This document shows positions 34,266-40,639 of a stretch of DNA of 40,639 bases, in pieces. Source of the stretch: Thiodiazotropha sp040507245 (GTDB lineage Bacteria > Pseudomonadota > Gammaproteobacteria > Chromatiales > Chromatiaceae); contig JBEVVH010000008.1 of the NCBI GenBank assembly GCA_040507245.1, positions 1-40,639 on the forward strand. The letters run 5' to 3'. The notes under the pieces are model-generated. The model was not told the DNA's origin and searched no databases. It worked only from the letters and a program-made list of their open reading frames with translations. Numbering within the stretch: the first letter of the stretch is position 1; each line of letters begins with the position of its first letter. The translations under genes and the position numbers were made by a program.

Positions 34266-35756
34266 ATGAATGAGGCCGCGAGTCCTCCGCTTCTTTCCAT
34301 GCACCGTTTGCTGAAACAACGGCGGGCGGGTGTTCTGCTCCATGTGACGTCACTGCCCGGACCGGCCGGTGTGGGTGACCTTGGCTGTAACGCCTACCGG
34401 TTTGTCGATTTCCTGGCTGCCTCGGGCATGACCGTTTGGCAGATCCTGCCGATCGGTCCCACCATGTTTGACAATTCGCCTTACCAGAGCAGTTCCGTCT
34501 ACGCAGGCAATCCCCGTTTGATCAGCCTGGAACTGCCGGTGGAGCGGGGTTGGCTCAAGGAGATGCCCGACACTGTCATCACTGACAGGATTCGCAGTGA
34601 AGCGATCCAGCAGGCGTTTCAAGGGTTTTGCAAACACGCCGGCAATCACGATCAGCACGACTATCAGCGCTTCATTGCCGAGCAGAAGCATTGGCTAGAA
34701 GACTATACCCTTTTCCGGGCTCTGCACCAGGAAGAGAACGCATGCTGGTGGGATTGGCATTATACTCTCCGCGACCGTCAACCTCAGGCCTTGGCGATGG
34801 CCCGTGCGCGCTTGAAAGCGTCGATCGATATCATCCGATTCGAGCAGTACCTGTTCTACACCGAATGGACGAATCTGAAGCGTTACGCGAATGATCGGGG
34901 CGTTCTGCTGTTTGGTGATGTACCGATTTTCGTTGCCCACGACAGCGCCGAAGTGTGGGCGCACCGAGACCTGTTCGATCTGCTTGACGATGGTCATCCC
35001 CGGGTGGTGGCCGGTGTGCCGCCGGATTACTTCTCCGCAACCGGACAGCGTTGGGGAAACCCGCTGTATCGTTGGGATGTGATGCAATCCGACGGATTCC
35101 GATTCTGGATTGAACGCTTACGGGCTCAGGCCACGCTCTTCGATTTGCTGAGAATCGACCACTTTCGAGGTTTCGAAGCCTACTGGGAGATTCCTGCCAA
35201 TGAGCCGACCGCAATAAACGGACATTGGGTTGCTGCTCCGGGTGATGAACTGTTCGACGTGCTGTATCGGAAACTTCCCGATCTGGCGTTGGTTGCAGAG
35301 GACCTGGGTGTCATCACCCCGGAAGTGGACGCGCTGCGCAAGGCATATCATCTCCCGGGTATGAAAATTCTCCAGTTTGCGTTTTCCGGTGGCGCCGATA
35401 ACCCCTACCTGCCGTTTCACCACAACCAGGAGTCCGTGGTCTATACCGGTACCCACGACAATGATACGACTCTGGGCTGGTACAAGTCTCTGGATGATGC
35501 GACCCGGGAGTTCGTGGATGAATATCTGGGAAAATCCCTCGAGGTGATGCCCTGGCCGCTGATCCGTTCCGCATTAGCCTCGCGGGCCAATTTGGCCATC
35601 ATCCCGTTCCAGGATGTGTTGGGCCTGGACTCGGCGCATCGGATGAATACCCCGGGCACCACGCAAGGAAACTGGAGCTGGCGTTTTGCCTGGGATGACA
35701 TCAAGCCGGAAACCGAGGAACGATTAATGCGACGTATCAGGATGTACGGCCGTTGA
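34266..35756 (+). CDS. malQ: 4-alpha-glucanotransferase (amylomaltase)
   Basis: MalQ moves glucan segments between maltodextrins. The 496-residue GH77 enzyme is of the shorter type, lacking the N-terminal extension of E. coli MalQ (694 aa). It has RRAGVLLHVTSLPGPAGVGDLG and WQILPIGPT. The nucleophile is Asp298 in LLRIDHFRGF, the acid/base Glu345 in ALVAEDLGVIT, and the transition-state Asp398 lies in YTGTHDND. GAGAA lies about seven bases before the ATG. It closes the glycogen cluster and could process short chains released by the GH57 enzyme or by phosphorylase, which is not in the window. Confidence 0.96.
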   Translation: MNEAASPPLLSMHRLLKQRRAGVLLHVTSLPGPAGVGDLGCNAYRFVDFLAASGMTVWQILPIGPTMFDNSPYQSSSVYAGNPRLISLELPVERGWLKEMPDTVITDRIRSEAIQQAFQGFCKHAGNHDQHDYQRFIAEQKHWLEDYTLFRALHQEENACWWDWHYTLRDRQPQALAMARARLKASIDIIRFEQYLFYTEWTNLKRYANDRGVLLFGDVPIFVAHDSAEVWAHRDLFDLLDDGHPRVVAGVPPDYFSATGQRWGNPLYRWDVMQSDGFRFWIERLRAQATLFDLLRIDHFRGFEAYWEIPANEPTAINGHWVAAPGDELFDVLYRKLPDLALVAEDLGVITPEVDALRKAYHLPGMKILQFAFSGGADNPYLPFHHNQESVVYTGTHDNDTTLGWYKSLDDATREFVDEYLGKSLEVMPWPLIRSALASRANLAIIPFQDVLGLDSAHRMNTPGTTQGNWSWRFAWDDIKPETEERLMRRIRMYGR

Positions 35757-35793
35757 TCAAGGATAAAAAAGCGGAATCTATACGGACGAAGTT

Positions 35794-35825
35794 AAAAAAA
35801 CCGCTTCGTCATGACGTCGAAGCGG
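35794..35825 (-). terminator. Orphan minus-strand terminator
   Basis: On the minus strand CCGCTTCG pairs with CGAAGCGG around nine bases and is followed by seven T. On the plus strand no T-run follows, so it does not suit malQ. No minus-strand protein gene lies upstream of it (35826-36496), which suggests an unseen minus-strand transcript. Confidence 0.7.
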
Positions 35826-36296
35826 CTATACCAAAGGAGGATGGAGGAGATAAGCCACCAGAAAAACTGCGTTTCCGGTCGACTTGCAGGTATTTCATCA
35901 CTGATGTTCAATTGGTTCATTGAGATTAATCAATTGCGTAGGAATGAATTTCATAGAAGTGACATCTGAGTGAAATTTGAACTTAATCAACAAGGTGTTA
36001 GCTTGTGATTGAGAGAAATTCGGAATATGAACGGGTTCACACTTCCTGCTCTAGGAGACTTCCTCTGACTGAGGTATTCTGAGCCCGCAGTCAATTGGAA
36101 GGCTTCTGAAGCACCTCCGAAGGGACCGGGCCGCTGTGCTGTATCGCCACTCATCTCTTCCCAAAATCCAGCAGTTTGCGAGTGTCACCTGGGCGTCGCG
36201 ACGACCTGGGTTCTGTTTCAAAATTTTCCATTGGTCTGAATGGCCGTCGAATGAACCTCATTTGATTAGGAGTCATCTGCGGATGGTTGATCGTTT

Positions 36297-36323
36297 ACGG
36301 TGGTTTTTTTAACAACCCACCGT
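36297..36323. other. Hairpin with a T-run in its loop
   Basis: ACGGTGG pairs with CCACCGT, and the 13-base loop starts with seven T. As the T-run is inside the loop, it is not a normal terminator on the plus strand. Confidence 0.4.
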
Positions 36324-36430
36324 GAGTACGAATCCGCTGACATCGACGGCTTAAACAGGTCTCTATGGAGGAGAACTTTCGGCTTTCGCCGAATCTCGGC
36401 AATCCGGCAGTGTGGTTACACGTTGTTGGA

Positions 36431-36461
36431 TTGCCATTTTTTTTGTGTATTCGAGTATCAT
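36431..36461 (+). promoter_or_regulatory. Possible promoter of purL
   Basis: TTGCCA and TATCAT lie 19 bases apart, with eight T in the spacer, and end 35 bases before the purL ATG. The spacing is long, so this is tentative. No PurR-type operator is visible. Confidence 0.3.
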
Positions 36462-36496
36462 AGGTGCCTTTCAAATCCCAGGACAAAGGCTCGACG

Positions 36497-39400
36497 ATGT
36501 TGATTCTCCGTGGCGCGCCCGCTCTTTCCGATTTTCGTCTTCAGAAACTCTCCACCCGACTCTCCGAGCGGTTGCAGGTACCGGTCAAATTGGCTACCCA
36601 GTTTTTACACTTTGCAAACATCGAACAGTCCCTGGAAACCAGGGAACAGGAAGTGCTTGAGACACTGCTCAGATACGGCCCGGCAATGCCGGCCTCAGAG
36701 CCGATGGGAACCCTCCTGCTGGTTGTGCCGAGACCAGGCACGCTGTCTCCCTGGTCCACTAAGGCAACGGATATTGCGCACCATTGCGGATTGAAGAAGG
36801 TACAGCGGCTGGAACGGGGTATCGCCTACTACCTGAGCATCGATGGCGCCTTCCTCGACAGCGACCAGTTCGTCGAGGCGGCGGCCTTGCTGCACGATCG
36901 CATGACCGAGACCGTATTGGCTGATGCGGACGATGCAACCTGCCTGTTCAAACTCGCCGAGCCGGCCCCGTTCGTGCGGGTGGATGTCCTGGAGGGTGGC
37001 GAAGCGGCGTTGCGTAGCGCCAATCTTGAACTCGGCCTGGCCCTGTCGGACGACGAGATCGAATACCTGGTGGAAAGCTTCCAATCCCTGCGGCGCAATC
37101 CCACCGATGTGGAACTGATGATGTTCGCCCAGGCTAATTCAGAGCACTGCCGGCATAAGATCTTCAACGCCGACTGGATCATCGATGGGGAACAGCAGGA
37201 CCACTCCCTGTTCAAGATGATCCGCAACACGACTCAACACTCACCGGACAATGTGCTCTCGGCCTACAAGGATAACGCGGCGGTGATGCAAGGACCTCGC
37301 GCCGAGCGCTTTATACTCGATCCGCAAACCCTGAGCTATGGATTTGGCCAGGAGGATATCCACATCCTGATGAAGGTGGAGACCCATAACCATCCCACTG
37401 CGATCTCACCCCATCCGGGCGCCGCAACCGGTTCGGGCGGTGAAATCCGCGATGAGGGCGCCACCGGGCGGGGTTCGAAGCCCAAGGCCGGGTTGTGCGG
37501 TTTTTCAGTCTCCAATTTGCGTATCCCTGGGGCTGAATTACCCTGGGAGACGGATTTCGGCAAACCCGGACGCATCGTCTCGGCCCTGGACATCATGCTC
37601 GAGGGACCGATCGGTGCGGCTTCGTTCAACAACGAATTCGGCCGACCCAACTTGTGCGGTTATTTCCGCACCTACGAGGCGGAGGTGCCCGGCCCTGATG
37701 GCGATGAACTGCGGGGATACCACAAACCGATCATGCTGGCTGGCGGCCTCGGCAATATTCGTGGCGAACACATCGAGAAGAACGGTTTTCCCAGCGGTTC
37801 ACCGCTGGTGGTGCTGGGCGGTCCGGCGATGCTCATTGGCCTGGGTGGCGGCGCCGCTTCGAGTATGGCCAGCGGCACCTCTGCGGAGGATCTCGATTTT
37901 GCCTCGGTGCAACGCTCGAATCCGGAGATGCAGCGGCGCTGTCAGGAGGTGATCGATGCCTGCTGGTCCCGGGGGCAGAACAACCCCATCCTGTTCATCC
38001 ACGATGTGGGTGCGGGGGGTCTCTCCAATGCGTTGCCGGAACTGGTGCATGATGCGGCCCTCGGCGGTCGCTTCGAATTGCGCGCAATCCCGAATGACGA
38101 TCCCGGTATGTCGTCGATGGAGATCTGGTGCAACGAGTCCCAGGAACGTTATGTGATGGCCGTGGACGCGGCCCGGCTGGAGGAGTTCAAGGCCATCTGC
38201 GAACGGGAACGTTGCCCTTATGCCGTGGTGGGAGAGGCCATGGATGAGGAAACCCTGTTTCTCGGCGATGCCCATTTCGACAATAATCCCATCGATCTGC
38301 CGATGAGTCTGCTGTTCGGCAAACCTCCGCGCATGCTGCGGGATGTGCGACGCAAAACCTTCAAGAAGCAGGAACTGGACTTTTCCGGGGTTGATCTGGA
38401 GGAGGCTGCGCGACGGGTGCTAAGCCTGCCCAGCGTGGCCAGCAAGACGTTTCTGATCACCATCGGGGACCGCTCCATCACCGGCATGGTCACCCGGGAT
38501 CAGATGGTCGGCCCCTGGCAGGTGCCGGTTGCCGATGTGGCGGTGACTGCATCAGGGCTGATGGGCTACACCGGTGAGGCCATGGCCATGGGTGAATGCA
38601 CCCCCCTGGCCCTGCTCGATGCACCGGCGTCCGGACGCATGGCCATTGGTGAGGCGATCACCAACATCGCGGCATCCGCTATTGGCCATATTTCGGATAT
38701 CAAGCTCTCCGCCAACTGGATGGCGCCCGCCGGGCATCCCGGGGAGGATGTAAAGCTCTACGAAACCGTTAAAAGCGTGGGTATGGAACTCTGTCCGGCC
38801 CTCGGAATCGCCATTCCGGTGGGTAAAGACTCCATGTCGATGAAAACCGTCTGGCAGGAGCAGGGCGAGCAACGGGCGATGACCGCACCGATCTCCCTGA
38901 TCATTTCAGCCTTCGCTCCAGTGAACGATGTGCGCCGGACTCTGACGCCCCAGTTGCGCACGGATCTGGGGGATTCCGATCTGATTCTGATCGATCTCGG
39001 AAAGGGCATGAATCGGCTGGGTGCCACGGCGCTGTCGCAAGTCTACGGGCAGATCGGCCACCATGGTGCCGACCTCAACGATCCGTCGGCGGTACGGCGT
39101 TTCTTCGAAGTGATTCAGGAACTCAACCGCAGCCAGTTGCTGCTGGCTTACCACGATCGTTCCGACGGCGGACTGTTCGCGCTGCTCTGCGAAATGGCGT
39201 TCGCCGGTCACTGTGGCATCACCATCGATGTGGGTGACCTGGGTGAAGACGATCTGGGTGTGCTGTTCAATGAGGAGTTGGGCGCTGTGATTCAGGTTCG
39301 TCACAGCGAGACCGACGATGTTCTGAAATTACTGAGCGATGCCGGACTCGGCCGTTGCAGCCATGTGATCGGCACCCTCAATCTATCGGATCGCATCGAG

Positions 39401-40384
39401 TTCCGGCGTGCCGGCAGTCCGATCCTGCAGGCGGCACGCAGTGACTTGCAGAAAACCTGGTCGGAGACTTCCCGGCAAATGCAGGCGCTGCGGGATAACC
39501 CGGAGTGTGCCGAGGAGGAGTATGCCCGGTTGGATGCAGCGGATCCGGGAATGACCGCAAAGCCAGGCTTTGATATCGAGGAGGATATCGCCGCACCGAT
39601 GATTGCTACCGGTGTGCGTCCGCCCATGGCGATTCTCCGCGAGCAGGGGGTCAACGGCCAGTTGGAGATGGCTGCAGCCTTCCACCGGGCGGGATTTGAA
39701 TGTGTCGATGTGCACATGTCCGACATCATCGAGGACCGGGTCGATCTCGACCGCTTTAAGGGTCTGGTCGCCTGTGGCGGATTTTCCTACGGCGACGTGC
39801 TGGGTGCCGGCGAGGGCTGGGCAAAATCCGCTCTGTTCAACGGCCGTGCCCGGGAGGCTTTTCATCGTTTCTTCAACCGCACCGATACCTTTGCACTCGG
39901 AGTGTGTAATGGCTGTCAGATGCTTTCCAACCTGCATGACCTGATTCCCGGTGCCGAAGACTGGCCGCATTTCGTGCGTAATCGTTCGGAGCAGTTCGAG
40001 GCGCGCTTCATCAGTGTGGAGGTGGCCGACTCGTCCTCCATTCTGCTGACCGGCATGCAGGGTTCCCGTCTGCCCATTGTGGTCGCCCATGGGGAAGGAC
40101 GGGCGGAATTCCGGGATGCCGGGCACCTGGAGCGTGCCCGGGAACTCTCGGTCATGCGTTATGTGGAAAATGATGGGCAGGTTGCCCAGCGATACCCGGC
40201 GAATCCAAACGGTTCACCCGAGGGATTGACTGGATTCTGTAATCAGGATGGGCGGGTGACGATCATGATGCCCCACCCTGAGCGGGTGACCCGCAGCGTA
40301 CAGCACTCCTGGCGTCCGGACCACTGGGGCGAGGATGCACCCTGGTTGCGCCTGTTTCGCAATGCCCGGGTGTGGGTCAACTGA
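36497..40384 (+). CDS. purL: Phosphoribosylformylglycinamidine synthase
   Basis: PurL turns FGAR, glutamine and ATP into FGAM in purine synthesis. The 1295-residue large type has exactly the E. coli length. It has an N-terminal domain from MLILRGAPALSDFRLQKL, and then two PurM-like ATP-binding halves (ANSEHCRHKIFNADWIIDG, KVETHNHPTAISPHPGAATGSGGEIRDEG, IPVGKDSMSM). The C-terminal glutaminase has Cys1137 in GVCNGCQML and His1260 and Glu1262 in PHPER. I chose ATG 36497 because AAAGG lies eight bases upstream and the family begins there; ATG 36464 would add 11 residues. It stands alone after a long intergenic region. Confidence 0.98.
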   Translation: MLILRGAPALSDFRLQKLSTRLSERLQVPVKLATQFLHFANIEQSLETREQEVLETLLRYGPAMPASEPMGTLLLVVPRPGTLSPWSTKATDIAHHCGLKKVQRLERGIAYYLSIDGAFLDSDQFVEAAALLHDRMTETVLADADDATCLFKLAEPAPFVRVDVLEGGEAALRSANLELGLALSDDEIEYLVESFQSLRRNPTDVELMMFAQANSEHCRHKIFNADWIIDGEQQDHSLFKMIRNTTQHSPDNVLSAYKDNAAVMQGPRAERFILDPQTLSYGFGQEDIHILMKVETHNHPTAISPHPGAATGSGGEIRDEGATGRGSKPKAGLCGFSVSNLRIPGAELPWETDFGKPGRIVSALDIMLEGPIGAASFNNEFGRPNLCGYFRTYEAEVPGPDGDELRGYHKPIMLAGGLGNIRGEHIEKNGFPSGSPLVVLGGPAMLIGLGGGAASSMASGTSAEDLDFASVQRSNPEMQRRCQEVIDACWSRGQNNPILFIHDVGAGGLSNALPELVHDAALGGRFELRAIPNDDPGMSSMEIWCNESQERYVMAVDAARLEEFKAICERERCPYAVVGEAMDEETLFLGDAHFDNNPIDLPMSLLFGKPPRMLRDVRRKTFKKQELDFSGVDLEEAARRVLSLPSVASKTFLITIGDRSITGMVTRDQMVGPWQVPVADVAVTASGLMGYTGEAMAMGECTPLALLDAPASGRMAIGEAITNIAASAIGHISDIKLSANWMAPAGHPGEDVKLYETVKSVGMELCPALGIAIPVGKDSMSMKTVWQEQGEQRAMTAPISLIISAFAPVNDVRRTLTPQLRTDLGDSDLILIDLGKGMNRLGATALSQVYGQIGHHGADLNDPSAVRRFFEVIQELNRSQLLLAYHDRSDGGLFALLCEMAFAGHCGITIDVGDLGEDDLGVLFNEELGAVIQVRHSETDDVLKLLSDAGLGRCSHVIGTLNLSDRIEFRRAGSPILQAARSDLQKTWSETSRQMQALRDNPECAEEEYARLDAADPGMTAKPGFDIEEDIAAPMIATGVRPPMAILREQGVNGQLEMAAAFHRAGFECVDVHMSDIIEDRVDLDRFKGLVACGGFSYGDVLGAGEGWAKSALFNGRAREAFHRFFNRTDTFALGVCNGCQMLSNLHDLIPGAEDWPHFVRNRSEQFEARFISVEVADSSSILLTGMQGSRLPIVVAHGEGRAEFRDAGHLERARELSVMRYVENDGQVAQRYPANPNGSPEGLTGFCNQDGRVTIMMPHPERVTRSVQHSWRPDHWGEDAPWLRLFRNARVWVN

Positions 40385-40517
40385 GGCGCAGACAACTGTG
40401 CAAAATTCAATGATGTTCTTACTGGTAAGTTGTTAATCATTAAACTAAAGTAAGCAATTCTGTTTGCTCTGGTCCAGGTTTTGTTGGGTCCCCGATGGTA
40501 GGTTGAAACCCTGTGCG

Positions 40518-40550
40518 AGGGGCTGACAAAGCGGGCCGCATGACGCCCCT
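40518..40550. other. Inverted repeat at the start of the right-end frame
   Basis: AGGGGC and GCCCCT pair across 21 bases and span the ATG at 40540. If transcribed, the hairpin could hide that start codon. The region 40385-40517 is AT-rich and shows no terminator for purL that I can support. Confidence 0.35.
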
Positions 40551-40639
40551 TTGCAAGCGAGTCTTCGATCTCATGAAAGATTTTGGGACATCCAAGTCCA
40601 CCAAAATCGATTCGATCTTTGACAGCCTATTAGTGCCCC
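40540..40639 (+). CDS. Possible 5' end of a gene running off the window
   Basis: An open frame starts at ATG 40540 and has no stop before the window ends, giving 33 codons (MTPLCKRVFDLMKDFGTSKS and onward). A second ATG at 40573 is in frame. Neither has a good ribosome binding site, and I recognise no family in this short piece. Confidence 0.3.
   Translation, partial: MTPLCKRVFDLMKDFGTSKSTKIDSIFDSLLVP

Larger units (their letters stand above)
35826..36496. other. Long intergenic region before purL
   Basis: This 671-bp stretch, AT-richer than its neighbours at 35890-36030, has no protein gene that I can support. It has a 42-codon frame at 35841 (plus strand) directly abutting an AGGAGG, too close for normal initiation. 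It also holds small hairpins at 36297-36323 and 36378-36393 and a possible purL promoter near its end. Confidence 0.5.

Noticed and set aside
35826..36400. CsrB/RsmZ-like small RNA on the plus strand
   Set aside because: About a dozen GGA motifs were counted, close to the number expected by chance over this length, and most are not in hairpin loops.
36295..36486. 63-codon minus-strand frame before purL
   Set aside because: It overlaps the purL leader, lacks a ribosome binding site and resembles no family; it also does not end at the orphan terminator.

Overview
The window is a stretch of GC-rich gammaproteobacterial chromosome made almost wholly of intact housekeeping genes. The gene order smpB, ratA-rnfH, bamE, recN, nadK, (hrcA)-grpE-dnaK-dnaJ matches the well-known gammaproteobacterial arrangement. 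The tmRNA tag (ANDDNYALAA) differs from the E. coli tag by one residue, and PurL (1295 aa) and GlgB (728 aa) have the E. coli lengths. The presence of hrcA/CIRCE, a GH57 glycoside hydrolase in the glycogen cluster and a solitary fliK points to an environmental gammaproteobacterium, perhaps of the Chromatiales/sulfur-oxidiser type, rather than an enteric one. That placement is inference only. No phage, plasmid, CRISPR or insertion-sequence gene was found.

Layout: (1) 1-460, an AT-richer flank with no convincing gene, ending at the ssrA terminator. (2) 459-5008, trans-translation and envelope genes: ssrA and smpB; a sodium-symporter gene coupled to ratA and rnfH; bamE; fur. (3) 5070-13926, recN-nadK diverging from the heat-shock operon hrcA-grpE-dnaK-dnaJ, with dapB coupled to dnaJ. 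A CIRCE operator lies at the hrcA start, and two near-identical sigma-32-type promoters lie across the ends of hrcA and grpE. (4) 13956-19436, a lipoprotein of unknown role, a lone fliK, lapA-lapB, pyrF and galU. (5) 19609-24660, tRNA-Glu(CTC), then pcnB-folK-deoxynucleoside kinase-panB-panC, and panD on its own promoter behind a leader of about 220 nt. (6) 24787-35756, a glycogen/maltodextrin cluster: glgA, pgi, glgB, glgC, a GH57 enzyme and malQ. (7) 35757-36496, a 740-bp gene desert with an orphan minus-strand terminator. (8) purL, followed by a short possible gene start that runs off the window.

How the parts fit together: hrcA, CIRCE and the heat-shock promoters give the chaperone operon two layers of control. 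Pgi, GlgC, GlgA and GlgB form the path from fructose-6-phosphate through glucose-6-phosphate and ADP-glucose to branched glycogen; phosphoglucomutase is not in the window. MalQ and the GH57 protein would remodel or degrade the glucans. FolK, PanB, PanC and PanD serve folate and pantothenate synthesis.

The most distinctive non-coding content is a family of four paired-palindrome elements (REPIN-like) in intergenic gaps, a separate MITE-like inverted repeat between the GH57 gene and malQ, and the possible small RNA before purL. No clearly new multi-gene system is visible. The best leads are the repeat family, the duplicated heat-shock promoters, the orphan terminator and the unknown lipoprotein/fliK insertion.
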